DNA of 64,000 bases from contig NZ_CP177144.1 of the NCBI RefSeq assembly GCF_050389775.1, positions 2,604,001 through 2,668,000 of the forward strand. The letters run 5' to 3'. Below, in pieces: positions 27,202 to 36,327 of the stretch; position 1 is the stretch's first letter, and each line of letters opens with the position of its first letter. This stretch comes from Marinibacterium sp050389775 (GTDB lineage Bacteria > Pseudomonadota > Alphaproteobacteria > Rhodobacterales > Rhodobacteraceae). A model generated the notes under the pieces. That model was not told where the DNA came from. It made no database searches and saw only the letters and a list, made by a program, of their open reading frames with translations. The position numbers and the translations under genes are program-made.

Positions 27202-28692
27202 ATGAAACAGACCGCCGGCGCCCTGTTGTCGTCGATCCGGCTGGACCGCAATGCGCGGCAGGGGATCAGCGTGCAGCTCTACCTCGCCCTGCGCGAGGTC
27301 ATCCTTTCGGGCGGGCTGCGGGCCGGAGAGCGGCTGCCTGCCACGCGCACCCTGGCCCGGGAAACCGGGGTGTCGCGCACCACGGTGATCGACGCCGTCG
27401 ACCGTCTGGTCGCCGAGGGCATGCTGGTTTCGCGGGTCGGCGCGGGCACCTTCGTCAGCGACACGCTTGATCATGACAGGCCGCCACGCATGGCCGCCCC
27501 AGACCGGGCCGCGCCGGGCCGGCCGCCGCGCCTGTCCTATGCCATCGGCCATGCCGAGGACGCGCTGGCCCGTCGGGCCTGGCTGCCCCACAAGGGCGGG
27601 GCCTTTGTCACCGCGCTGCCCGCGCTCGAAGCCTTCCCGATGGCCCATTGGTCGCGCATCTCGGCCCGGCTGATGCGCGGCGACCGGGGCATGATGATGG
27701 GCTATGGCGAGCCCAAGGGCTATGCGCCCCTGCGCCGGGCCATTGCTACCCACCTGGCCGCGCTGAAGGGCCTGCGCTGCGATCCCGGCCAGGTCTTTGT
27801 GACCTGCGGAGCCCAGCATGCCTTTTCGCTGATTGCCCAGCTGTTGCTGAACCCCGGCGACCGGGTCTGGATGGAAAACCCCGGGGCGTCGGGCGCGCGC
27901 AACGCGCTGCTGGCCGAAGGTGCCGAGCTTGTGCCGGTTTCCGTGGATGATGAAGGGCTTGTGGTCCGCGATGGGCTGGACCGGGCGCCCCATTTCCGGC
28001 TGGCCTTTGTCACGCCCTCGCACCAGCAGCCGCTGGGCCACGTGCTGTCGCTGGGCCGGCGGTTTGAATTGCTCAAGGCCGCCGAGGATGCCCAGGCCGT
28101 GGTGGTCGAGGATGATTACGACAGCGAGTTCTACTTTGGCAACGCGCCCCAGCCGGCACTGTCGTCGATCGACGAGAACCAGCGGGTGATCTACGTCGGG
28201 ACCTTTTCCAAGTCGCTCTTTCCGGCGCTGCGGCTGGGCTACATCGTCGTGCCGCCGCGCATGGTGGGGGCCTTTGACCGGATGTTCATGTCCTGGGTCA
28301 GCGGCCCGCCGACCCTGACCCAGGCGATCACCGCCGATTTCATGGACGAAGGCCATTTCGCCACCCACATTCGCCTGATGCGCCGGCTCTACAAGGCGCG
28401 TCACGATACGCTGGTCGCGGCCGCCCGCGACCTGGCCGGCGCGCTGGACGTGCAGCCGACGACGGGCGGCTTTCACACCCCGGCCTTCCTGGGCGCAGGC
28501 CTGTCCGAGGACCGGATCGTCGACCAGGCTGCCCAACGGGGCATCACCCTGGCGCCGCTGGGCCGATATTGCCTGTCTCCGCTGGACCGGCAGGGGCTTG
28601 TGCTTGGCTTCGGCTGCAGCTTGCCCGAAGATATCCGCCAGGGAGTGGCCGCCTTGCGTGCGCTGCCGGACATCGCGCGCAAATTGGCCTGA
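27202..28692 (+). CDS. MocR/PdxR-family regulator (GntR HTH fused to aminotransferase-like domain)
   Basis: 496 residues from ATG 27202, preceded by AGGAGGGG. Residues ~15-85 are a GntR winged helix (GERLPATRTLARETGVSRTT region); residues ~130-495 are a fold-type I PLP domain with the Schiff-base Lys in YVGTFSKSLFPALRLGY and the Asp of VVEDDYDSEF. Regulators of this class use PLP plus an amine (GABA, taurine, ectoine) as effector. It is flanked by an enolase-superfamily gene and an amine-oxidase-like gene followed by a Pot-type transporter, consistent with control of amine or amino-acid use. Confidence 0.95.
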   Translation: MKQTAGALLSSIRLDRNARQGISVQLYLALREVILSGGLRAGERLPATRTLARETGVSRTTVIDAVDRLVAEGMLVSRVGAGTFVSDTLDHDRPPRMAAPDRAAPGRPPRLSYAIGHAEDALARRAWLPHKGGAFVTALPALEAFPMAHWSRISARLMRGDRGMMMGYGEPKGYAPLRRAIATHLAALKGLRCDPGQVFVTCGAQHAFSLIAQLLLNPGDRVWMENPGASGARNALLAEGAELVPVSVDDEGLVVRDGLDRAPHFRLAFVTPSHQQPLGHVLSLGRRFELLKAAEDAQAVVVEDDYDSEFYFGNAPQPALSSIDENQRVIYVGTFSKSLFPALRLGYIVVPPRMVGAFDRMFMSWVSGPPTLTQAITADFMDEGHFATHIRLMRRLYKARHDTLVAAARDLAGALDVQPTTGGFHTPAFLGAGLSEDRIVDQAAQRGITLAPLGRYCLSPLDRQGLVLGFGCSLPEDIRQGVAALRALPDIARKLA

Positions 28693-28720
28693 CCGAATTG
28701 TCATATTGGATATCACGCCC

Positions 28721-28745
28721 CGACCAATCCTTGCCTAGGCTGACC
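28721..28745 (+). promoter_or_regulatory. Promoter-like box upstream of DAO gene (shared with GMC gene)
   Basis: The segment reads GACCAATCC, two bases, GCCTAGG then CTGACC, ending about 60 nt before the DAO start at 28804. A near copy precedes the GMC gene at 36254-36277. The TAGGCT/TAGGTT part resembles alphaproteobacterial -10 elements. Confidence 0.45.
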
Positions 28746-28803
28746 TCGGGGAATTCCGCGCCGGGCCCGATCCATGCCCGCGCCGGGCTGCGAAAGGGCA
28801 TCG

Positions 28804-30132
28804 ATGGGGCCGTCTCCTGATACGAAGATACATCACCGATCCTACTGGCTGGACGGGGTGCGAGACGTCCCGGCGACGGGCGGCGAGCTGCCCCGGCGCA
28901 CCGACGTGCTGGTCATCGGCTCGGGCTATACCGGGCTGAACGCCGCGCGCGTCACCGCCGCCGGCGGGCGCGACACGCTGGTGCTGGATGCCGGCGATCC
29001 CGGTTTCGGCTGTTCCACCCGCAACGGCGGCCAGGTCAGCACCAGCATCAAGCCCTCGCTGGCCCGGCTGACCGCCCGCCACGGCGCCGAAACCGCCCGG
29101 GCCATCCGCCAGACCGGGGTCGATGCGCTGGACTGGCTGGGCGATCTTGTCGAAAGCGCTGGGCTGGACTGCGATTTCCGGCGCTGCGGCCGGTTTCACG
29201 CCGCCCATACCCCGGCCCATTACGACGCGCTGACCCGCGACGCCGAGACCATGCGCCGCGAGGAGGGGATCGAGAGCTTTGCCGTGCCCCGGGCCGAACA
29301 ATGGTCCGAGCTGGGCACCGACACCTATTTCGGCGGAGTGGTCTATCCGCGCCATTGCTCGGTCGATCCGGCCCGGCTGCACCTGGAGCTTCTGCGCCTG
29401 ACGCTGGACGCCGGCGCGCGGGTCATCGGCCAGACCCGGGTCACGGCCATCGAACGGGGCGCGGACGGGTTCACCGTGACCACCGCCCGGGGCAAGGTGC
29501 GGGCGCGTGACGTGGTGGTGGCGACCAATGGCTATACCGATGGGCTGGTGCCCTGGATGCAGCGCCGGGTCATCCCGATCGGCAGCTACATCATCGTCAC
29601 CGAAGAGCTGCCAGCCGAACTGGTCGACCGCCTGTTCCCGACCGACCGGGTGGCATCGGATACCTGCAAGGTGATCTATTACTACCGCGCCACGCCCGAC
29701 CGCCGGCGCATCCTGTTCGGGGGCCGCGTGACGACGGGCGAAACCGACACCGGGGTCAGCGCGCCACGGCTCTACGAGGCCATGTGCCGCATCTTTCCCG
29801 ACCTGCGCGGCTACGGCATCAGCCACAGCTGGAGCGGCACGGTGGCCTATACATTCGACGAGCTGGCCCATGCCGGGGTCCATGACGGCATCCATTATGC
29901 CATGGGCTATTGCGGCTCGGGGGTGTCGATGGCCGGCTACCTGGGCATGCGCACCGGCCAGAAGGTGCTGGGCCTGGCCGAAGGCCGCACGGCGCTGGAC
30001 GATCTGCCCAAACCGACACGTCCCTTTTACACGGGGCGGCCATGGTTCCTGCCGGCGGCGGTGGGCTATTACCGCTGGCTCGATGACCGGCAATGCCGGG
30101 CCGCCGCCGCGGCGGTCGCCACCGGCGCCTGA
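28804..30132 (+). CDS. FAD-dependent oxidoreductase, DAO family (gamma-glutamylputrescine oxidase-like)
   Basis: 442 residues from ATG 28804; ATG 28774 is an alternative. N-terminal YWLDGV, then the dinucleotide motif VLVIGSGYTGLNAAR near residue 35, GFGCSTRNGGQVS, and the C-terminal GTVAYTFDELAH and MGYCGSGVSMAGYLG segment that closes the FAD site. This arrangement matches PuuB/OrdL-like oxidases, which oxidise amines or N-alkyl amino acids with O2. The Pot-type transporter genes downstream (205 nt gap) and the MocR gene upstream support an imported amine as substrate. The precise substrate is not readable. Confidence 0.9.
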   Translation: MGPSPDTKIHHRSYWLDGVRDVPATGGELPRRTDVLVIGSGYTGLNAARVTAAGGRDTLVLDAGDPGFGCSTRNGGQVSTSIKPSLARLTARHGAETARAIRQTGVDALDWLGDLVESAGLDCDFRRCGRFHAAHTPAHYDALTRDAETMRREEGIESFAVPRAEQWSELGTDTYFGGVVYPRHCSVDPARLHLELLRLTLDAGARVIGQTRVTAIERGADGFTVTTARGKVRARDVVVATNGYTDGLVPWMQRRVIPIGSYIIVTEELPAELVDRLFPTDRVASDTCKVIYYYRATPDRRRILFGGRVTTGETDTGVSAPRLYEAMCRIFPDLRGYGISHSWSGTVAYTFDELAHAGVHDGIHYAMGYCGSGVSMAGYLGMRTGQKVLGLAEGRTALDDLPKPTRPFYTGRPWFLPAAVGYYRWLDDRQCRAAAAAVATGA

Positions 30133-30337
30133 CTGGCCGCGCCCGGACCGGCCCCCAGGTATAGGCGGGAACGGGGACATGGTGGGCCGGAGCAAGGCGG
30201 CAAGGTGACACCGGGCGCGACCTGCTCCGGGGGGCCGGCAACGACATGCTTCGCGGCACGAGGCCGGGCGCCAGCGAAGTGCAACCATATCGGCCGACCC
30301 GCGCCTGCGCGGGGTCCAACGGACAGGAGAGACAAAG
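30133..30337. other. Intergenic leader before Pot-type binding-protein gene
   Basis: 205 nt, with a GC hairpin GACCC-GCGC / GCGC-GGGTC around 30296-30317 just ahead of the ribosome site GGACAGGAGA. It may trim or protect the downstream mRNA, which must yield abundant binding protein. No recognised riboswitch. Confidence 0.35.
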
Positions 30338-31417
30338 ATGACACGCAAGGCAAAACGACCCCCGGCGACACGCGCGCCGGCCATCGGCCTGCTGGCCACC
30401 AGCGCGGCCCTGGCCCTGACGGCGGGCCTGGCCCGGGCCGAGGGAGAGGTGACCATCGCCTCCTGGGGCGGCTCCTACCAGGAGGCCCAGAGCAAGGCGC
30501 TGTTCGAACCAGCCGCCGAGGCCACCGGCGTGACGGTCAAGCAGGAAACCTATGGCGGCATGTCCGACGTGCGGCTGCAGGTCTCGACCGGCCAGGTGAC
30601 GCTGGACATCGTGGCCAGCGGCTCGGGCTCGGCGGCACGGGCCGGGGCCGAAGGGCTGCTGGAAGAACTGGATTACGACGTGATCGACGTCACCAGTTTC
30701 TACCCGACGCTAAAATCCACCTATTGCGTGGGGGGTGACGTGTTCTCGACGGTCTATGCCTGGAACACCGACACCTATGGCGAGGACGGCCCGCAAAGCT
30801 GGGCCGATTTCTGGGATGTCGAGGCCTTCCCCGGCAGCCGGGCCTATCGCGGGTCCGTGGCCGGGGCGTTGGAACCGGCGCTGATGGCCGATGGCGTGCC
30901 GCCCGAAGAGATCTACGAGGTGCTGTCTTCTGAAGAAGGGATCGAGCGGGCCATCGACAAGATCCGCGAGCTGCGCCCCCATATCGACGTGTTCTGGACC
31001 TCGGGCGCCCAGCATGCCCAGCTGATGAAGGACGGCGAGGTCGACATGACCACCGGCTGGAACGGCCGGTTCGACAATGCGGCCAAGGACGGGGCCAAGG
31101 TGACCTATTCCTTCAACCAGGCGCTTCTGGATTACGATTGCTTTGCCATTCCCAAGGGAGCGCCCAACAAGGACGTGGCCATGGCCTTCCTGGCCGAGAT
31201 CTCCAAGCCGGAATACCAGGACGATCTGCCTAAATACATCACCTATGGTCCGACCAACAAGGCGGCCTATGACACCGGCGAGATTTCCGCCGAGGTGGCG
31301 GCCACGCTGCCGTCCTCGCCCGAGAACGCCGCGCTGCAGCTGCCGGTCTCGCTGGAATGGTATGCCGAATGGGAAACCGTGGCCGCCGAGCTCTACCAGG
31401 AAATGCTGACCGAGTGA
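30338..31417 (+). CDS. Spermidine/putrescine-type ABC transporter substrate-binding protein (PotD/PotF-like)
   Basis: 359 residues with a signal peptide ending AGLARAEGE and a strong AGGAGA ribosome site. The mature protein has ASWGGSYQEAQSKALFEPA (type II binding fold, PotD group), LDIVASGSGSAARAG and MTTGWNGRFDNAAKDG. The group binds polyamines and also opines, amino-acid derivatives or other small amines. Followed by potA-, potB- and potC-like genes. Confidence 0.92.
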   Translation: MTRKAKRPPATRAPAIGLLATSAALALTAGLARAEGEVTIASWGGSYQEAQSKALFEPAAEATGVTVKQETYGGMSDVRLQVSTGQVTLDIVASGSGSAARAGAEGLLEELDYDVIDVTSFYPTLKSTYCVGGDVFSTVYAWNTDTYGEDGPQSWADFWDVEAFPGSRAYRGSVAGALEPALMADGVPPEEIYEVLSSEEGIERAIDKIRELRPHIDVFWTSGAQHAQLMKDGEVDMTTGWNGRFDNAAKDGAKVTYSFNQALLDYDCFAIPKGAPNKDVAMAFLAEISKPEYQDDLPKYITYGPTNKAAYDTGEISAEVAATLPSSPENAALQLPVSLEWYAEWETVAAELYQEMLTE

Positions 31418-31471
31418 GCATGGCCCACAGATGACCAGGACCCGTCGGTCGGCAACCCGGCCGCCGGGCAG

Positions 31472-32611
31472 ATGCCCTTTGCAAGACCCAGGATCCGGGA
31501 GCAGGATTTGACCGACCAGACCAAGGATGCGCTGCCGATCACCGTGCGCAACGTCACCAAGACATATGGCCCCGTCCATGCGCTGGACGATGTGTCCATC
31601 GACGTCGAGAGCGGCGAGTTCCTGACCCTCCTTGGCCCGTCGGGGTCGGGCAAGACAACGCTGCTGATGGTGCTGGCCGGGTTCACCCGACCCGATTGCG
31701 GCAGCCTGAAATTCGGCGATACCGAGGTCATCCGCACACCGCCGCACCTGCGCGACCTGGGCATGACCTTTCAGAGTTATGCGCTGTTCCCGCATATGAC
31801 GGTGGCCGGCAACGTCGGCTATCCGCTGCGCTTGCGCAAACGCCCAAAGGGTGAGATCGCCGAGCGGGTGGCACGTGCGCTGGATACCGTCCAGCTGGGC
31901 GGCTTTGGCGACCGGCGGATCGACCAGCTGTCAGGCGGTCAGCGCCAGCGGGTGGCCGTGGCGCGCGCCATCGTGTTTGAACCCGGCATCCTGCTGATGG
32001 ATGAACCACTTTCGGCGCTGGACAAGAAATTGCGCGACCAGATGCAGATCGAGCTGCGCCACCTGCATGAACAGCTGGGCATGACGACGGTCTATGTCAC
32101 CCATGACCAGCGCGAGGCCCTGACCATGTCCGACCGCATCGCGGTGGTGAACCATGGGCGCATCATGCAGCTGGCCACCCCGCGCGACCTCTACGAACGG
32201 CCGGCCAACCGTTTCGTGGCCGATTTCATCGGGGAGTCGACCTTTCTGGATGTCACCCGCCAGGGGGATGGCGTGGCCTATGCCGGCCAGCCGCTCAGGC
32301 TGGGTGCTCCGCCCCCGGCTGCCCAGGCGTTGCAGCTGATGATCCGGCCCGAGCGCATCGTGCTGCTGGACGGTGACGGGACCGGAGAGCAGGGGCCGGG
32401 CAGGGACGGGATGAACCTCTTCGCCGCCACGGCCACCGACGTGGTCTACCAGGGTGACAGCTATCTGCTGCATGCCCGGCTGGCCGATGACACGCTGATC
32501 GCCCTGCGCGGGCCGATGCGCGGCACGGCAGACCTGCCGGCGGCCGGCCAGCCCGTCACCCTGGGCCTGGCCCCCGAGGACAGCGTGCTGATCGATGCGG
32601 GCGGGGCCTGA
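31472..32611 (+). CDS. Pot-type ABC transporter ATPase (PotA-like)
   Basis: 379 residues from ATG 31472; a TTG at 31508 with GAGCAGGA upstream is an alternative that removes 12 poorly conserved residues. Walker A GPSGSGKTT, signature LSGGQRQRVAVARA, Walker B ILLMDEPLSALD, and a C-terminal TOBE domain (GLAPEDSVLI at the end). It energises the two permeases that follow. Confidence 0.93.
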   Translation: MPFARPRIREQDLTDQTKDALPITVRNVTKTYGPVHALDDVSIDVESGEFLTLLGPSGSGKTTLLMVLAGFTRPDCGSLKFGDTEVIRTPPHLRDLGMTFQSYALFPHMTVAGNVGYPLRLRKRPKGEIAERVARALDTVQLGGFGDRRIDQLSGGQRQRVAVARAIVFEPGILLMDEPLSALDKKLRDQMQIELRHLHEQLGMTTVYVTHDQREALTMSDRIAVVNHGRIMQLATPRDLYERPANRFVADFIGESTFLDVTRQGDGVAYAGQPLRLGAPPPAAQALQLMIRPERIVLLDGDGTGEQGPGRDGMNLFAATATDVVYQGDSYLLHARLADDTLIALRGPMRGTADLPAAGQPVTLGLAPEDSVLIDAGGA

Positions 32612-32612
32612 G

Positions 32613-33542
32613 ATGACCGCAACCTCGACCCATGGCCGTCAGACCGCCACAAAGGCCGCCCATGGCGACGGGCTGAACGCCCGCGGGCTGCGCCGCGACG
32701 ACCGGCTGGAACGGCTGGCGCTCTTCGGGCTCAGCTCTCCGGCGCTGCTCCTGATCCTTGTCATCCTCGTGCTGCCCGTGGGCTGGCTGTTCTACGTGTC
32801 CTTCCTGGGCGCCGACGGCACGTTCTCGCTGGAGAATTACGAGAGGATGATCAGCCGCAAATCCTATGCCCGGATCTTCGTGACCACCTTCAAGGTCAGC
32901 CTGCTGACCACGGGTATCTGCATCCTGATCGGCTATCCGCTGGCCTATTTCCTGTCGCAGCTGCCTGACCGGCTGGCCAACCTGGGCCTGATCACCGTGC
33001 TGCTGCCGTTCTGGACCTCTCTGCTGGTGCGCACCTATGCCTGGCTGGTGCTCTTGCAGAAACAGGGGTTGGTCAACACCTGGGCCATATCGCTGGGCCT
33101 GTGGGACGAACCGCTGAAGATCGTGCACAACATGACCGGCACGCTGATCGGCATGGTCCATATCATGCTGCCCTTCCTGATCCTGCCTGTCTATGGCTCG
33201 ATGCGCGCGATCAACCGTGACCTGATGAAGGCCGCGTCCAACCTGGGCGCCCATCCGCGCCGGGCCTTCTGGGATGTCTTCTTTCCGCTCACCATGCCCG
33301 GGCTCAGCGCCGGGGCGCTGATGGTCTTCATCCTGTGCCTGGGGTTCTTCGTCACCCCGGCGGTACTGGGCGGGGGCAAGGTCATCATGGTGTCGATGCA
33401 GATCGTGCGCAACATCGAGCTCTTCGTGAACTGGGGCGCGGCCTCGGCGCTGGGCGTGGTGCTGCTGGTGCTGACCATGGCCATCCTCTGGGTGGCCTCG
33501 CGCTTTCTCAAGCTGGAAACCATCGCGGGGGGCGGCCATTGA
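32613..33542 (+). CDS. Pot-type ABC transporter permease (PotB-like)
   Basis: 309 residues from ATG 32613, one base after the potA-like stop. A basic N-terminus is followed by six helices; the coupling EAA loop reads MKAASNLGAHPRRAFWDVFFPLTMPG, region about residue 205-230. The next gene overlaps by one base (TGATG). Confidence 0.93.
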   Translation: MTATSTHGRQTATKAAHGDGLNARGLRRDDRLERLALFGLSSPALLLILVILVLPVGWLFYVSFLGADGTFSLENYERMISRKSYARIFVTTFKVSLLTTGICILIGYPLAYFLSQLPDRLANLGLITVLLPFWTSLLVRTYAWLVLLQKQGLVNTWAISLGLWDEPLKIVHNMTGTLIGMVHIMLPFLILPVYGSMRAINRDLMKAASNLGAHPRRAFWDVFFPLTMPGLSAGALMVFILCLGFFVTPAVLGGGKVIMVSMQIVRNIELFVNWGAASALGVVLLVLTMAILWVASRFLKLETIAGGGH

Positions 33543-34363
33543 TGTCCTGGTTCCGCCGCCCCGCCACCGAAACCCAGATCACCCATGGCCAGCGCCTGTG
33601 GCTCTACCTGCTGTCGGGGATCATCATGATCCTGCTGGTGCTGCCCACGCTGATCGTCATCCCGATGTCCTTCTCGGACAGCCAGTACCTGGAATTCCCG
33701 CCCGAGAGCTGGTCGACGCGCTGGTATGGCCATTACTTCGGCTCGCCCGAATGGATGCGGGCCACGGTCACCTCGCTCAAGGTTGCCTGTCTGACCATGC
33801 TTGTCGCCACGCCGGTCGGCGTGCTGGCGGCCTATGGGCTGCATGCGTCCAACGTGGCCTTTGTCCGCGCGGCCTTTGTCCTGATGCTGACGCCGATGAT
33901 GGTGCCTCTGGTGCTGGTCGCCATCGGGGCCTTTTATGCCTATGTCCAGCTCAAGATCCTCTATACCGTGACCGGGCTGGTGCTGGCCCATACCGTGCTG
34001 GCCCTGCCCCTGGTCGTCATTGTCACGGGATCGGCCCTGAAAAGCTATGACATGGCCCAGGAAAACGCCGCCCGCTCTTTGGGTGCGCCGCGCTGGAAGG
34101 CCTTCATGACGGTCACCCTGCCGCAGATCCGCTTTGGCGTGATCACCGCCGCGCTGCTGGCCTTCCTGACGTCCTTCGACGAGGTCGTCGTGGCCATGTT
34201 CATCTCGGGCGGTGACAATCCGACACTGACGCGCAACATGTTCAATGCCTTGCGCGACCAGATCGATCCGACCATTGCCTCCATCTCGACGATCATGATC
34301 CTGGTCACCACCTTCATGATGGTCCTGGCCCAGACCCTGGGCCGCGACCGCAAACCCAAGTGA
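33542..34363 (+). CDS. Pot-type ABC transporter permease (PotC-like)
   Basis: 273 residues from ATG 33542, overlapping the previous stop. Six helices with coupling loop QENAARSLGAPRWKAFMTV near residue 165-185 and the PotC-like DEVVVAMFISGG near 215. Completes the transporter with the PotB-like partner. Confidence 0.93.
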   Translation: MSWFRRPATETQITHGQRLWLYLLSGIIMILLVLPTLIVIPMSFSDSQYLEFPPESWSTRWYGHYFGSPEWMRATVTSLKVACLTMLVATPVGVLAAYGLHASNVAFVRAAFVLMLTPMMVPLVLVAIGAFYAYVQLKILYTVTGLVLAHTVLALPLVVIVTGSALKSYDMAQENAARSLGAPRWKAFMTVTLPQIRFGVITAALLAFLTSFDEVVVAMFISGGDNPTLTRNMFNALRDQIDPTIASISTIMILVTTFMMVLAQTLGRDRKPK

Positions 34364-34740
34364 GCCAGAGCCCCATGATCGACCTGCAGACCTTTGCCAG
34401 CCTCGCCGACACCGAGCTGGGCGATTTCGCCCCCAAGCTCACCAGCCTGACCGACGGCCAGCAGGAAGCCGCGAAGACCTTGTGGCAAAGCCCCGACGGT
34501 CGCCTGAAGATCGGTGTCTGGGAATGCACGCCGGGCCATTTCACCGCCGATCGCACGGCGGCGGGCGAATATTGCCACATCCTGTCGGGCCGGGCCTCTG
34601 TCACCAATGCCGACGGCTTCGGCACCCGCGAGATCGGGCCGGGCGATTTGCTGGTGCTGCCCCAGGGCTGGACGGGCGAATGGGTGATCCACGAACAGAT
34701 GCGCAAGCTCTTCGTCATCGACGCCGCGCCCGCCGCCTGA
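34360..34740 (+). CDS. Cupin-domain protein (PF05899-like)
   Basis: 126 residues from GTG 34360 (GTGA overlap with the permease stop); ATG 34375 is possible. Single cupin fold with KIGVWECTPGHF, EYCHILSGRASVT and PGDLLVLPQGWTGEW. The motif lacks the two-His metal pair of dioxygenase cupins, so a sugar/ligand-binding or isomerase-like role is likelier. Small cupins of this type often close polyamine or opine transport operons. It stops 10 nt from the convergent flavoenzyme. Confidence 0.86.
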   Translation: MSQSPMIDLQTFASLADTELGDFAPKLTSLTDGQQEAAKTLWQSPDGRLKIGVWECTPGHFTADRTAAGEYCHILSGRASVTNADGFGTREIGPGDLLVLPQGWTGEWVIHEQMRKLFVIDAAPAA

Positions 34741-34750
34741 TCTCCGCGGG

Positions 34751-36031
34751 TCAGAACCGGTCGGGCCGGTAGGGCGCCAGGTCGATGTTGGGCCGGCGTC
34801 CGGCGGCCAGGTCGGCCACCAGCCGGCCAAGCTTTGGCCCGATGGTCAGGCCCACATGCTGGCCCCCGTAGGCATGCAGCACCCCCGGCGCGGCCGTGGT
34901 TTCGCCCAGGGCCGGCAGGCTGTCGGGCGTTGTCGGCCGGCGGCCCATCCAGGTCGTGGCCGTCTCGAAGGCCAGGTCGGGATAGACCTGGCGCATGGCC
35001 CGGGCGATGAAGGCCGGCGGGGCGGGGTCTTCGGGCCCGTCCAACCCGGCAAATTCCACCACACCGGCCGCGCGCAGGGCGCCGTCCATCGGGGTCAGCA
35101 CGAACTTGGAATCCGTCACCATGTAGGGATGCGGCGCGGTAAAGGACGGCGCCTGCATCATCACGTGATAGCCCCGTTCGGCCTCCAGCCGCATGCGCAG
35201 CCCCAGCCCGCCCGACAGCCGGGCCGACCAGGCCCCGGCGGCCAGCACCACCCGGGCCGCGCCGATCACCGCACCGCCCTCCAGCGTGACCTCGGGCGCC
35301 CGGCCCGGGCGGATCGCCACGACGCGGCCCTGGCGGTATCCGCCGCCCTGGCGCCGGTAATGGTCGAACAGCGCGGCGACATAACCACCGGGAGACCCCA
35401 GCCAGGTGAAATCGCGCATCAGCGTGCCGAAAGTGTAATGCGGGCCAAGATGGGGGTCGCGGGCGATCAGCTGGGCGCGGTCCAGCGGCTCGGGCTCCAG
35501 GTCGAAACGGCGGCGGATTTCGTGGCCCAGCGTGTCGGCCTCGTAATCGGCGCGCGTGGCAAAAAGGCTGACGTAATCGCCCCGGCAAAAGAACCGCTCG
35601 GCCCCGGTGCCCCGGGCCAGGGCCAGGTGCTGGTCGTTGGCGTCAAAGGTCAACTGCGACAGCGGGCCGGCGATGGCCCGGATGCGCGCGGGCGTGGCAT
35701 TGCGCAGGAAGGGCGCCAGCCAGGGCAGCAGGCGGGGCAGGTAGCGCCAGCGCAGGTAGAGCGGCGAGGCCGGGTCCAGCACCATCATCGGCGCCTTGCG
35801 GGCCAGCGCCGGGGTGGCCACCGGCATGACCGAGGCCCGGGCGATCAGCCCGGCATTGCCAAAGGAGGTCTGGCCCGGATCGCCCGGCAGGATTGGATCG
35901 ACGATCGTTGTCCTCCAGCCGTCGCGGCGCAGCCATTCGGCGGCCGACACCCCGGTGATGCCACCCCCCACGATGACGATGTGCCGGCCTTCGGGGTCCT
36001 GGCCCCCGGTGCCGCTGGGTCCGCCTGTCAT
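34751..36031 (-). CDS. FAD-dependent D-amino-acid dehydrogenase-like protein (DadA family)
   Basis: 426 residues from ATG 36031 with AGGAGA upstream; earlier in-frame codons lie in Pro/Arg-rich non-conserved sequence. FAD motif IVIVGGGITGVSAAEWLRR near residue 20, QTSFGNAGLI (conserved in DadA), and the C-terminal WMGRRPTTPDSLPALG and YGGQHVGLTIGPKLGRLVADL-like region near 375-415. It deaminates D-amino acids or related imino acids and passes electrons to quinone rather than O2 in characterised DadA. It is convergent with the Pot-type operon. Confidence 0.9.
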   Translation of the reverse strand: MTGGPSGTGGQDPEGRHIVIVGGGITGVSAAEWLRRDGWRTTIVDPILPGDPGQTSFGNAGLIARASVMPVATPALARKAPMMVLDPASPLYLRWRYLPRLLPWLAPFLRNATPARIRAIAGPLSQLTFDANDQHLALARGTGAERFFCRGDYVSLFATRADYEADTLGHEIRRRFDLEPEPLDRAQLIARDPHLGPHYTFGTLMRDFTWLGSPGGYVAALFDHYRRQGGGYRQGRVVAIRPGRAPEVTLEGGAVIGAARVVLAAGAWSARLSGGLGLRMRLEAERGYHVMMQAPSFTAPHPYMVTDSKFVLTPMDGALRAAGVVEFAGLDGPEDPAPPAFIARAMRQVYPDLAFETATTWMGRRPTTPDSLPALGETTAAPGVLHAYGGQHVGLTIGPKLGRLVADLAAGRRPNIDLAPYRPDRF

Positions 36032-36243
36032 TGCGCCCGGTCTCCTGCTGTCGTCCTGCCGCGAGGTTAGCTTTGATTTCAGGCCGATGGCAGGCCCAAA
36101 ATCGCGTCCCGGCCATGTGCGCCCGGCGCTGCGGGGGCGGGGCCGGGCCGGTGGCGCCGCGCAGGCGGGCAGGGCGGGGGTGACCGTGTGCCGGGGCGGC
36201 CTGGGGGGAGGCAAATTGGTGTGGCAAGGATTTGGAAATGGAC

Positions 36244-36277
36244 CTGACGGCCGGACCAATCCGGGCCTAGGTTACCT
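36244..36277 (+). promoter_or_regulatory. Promoter candidate upstream of GMC oxidoreductase gene
   Basis: CTGACG at 36244-36249 and TAGGTT at 36268-36273 with an 18-bp spacer resemble -35/-10 elements. The spacer includes GGACCAATCC, and GACCAATCCnnGCCTAGG matches the box at 28722 upstream of the DAO gene. The GMC start is 54 nt downstream. Confidence 0.5.
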
Positions 36278-36327
36278 GCCACTGTGACGACCGGCGCCGG
36301 GCGCGCCGCAAGACGGGATACGGCCGG

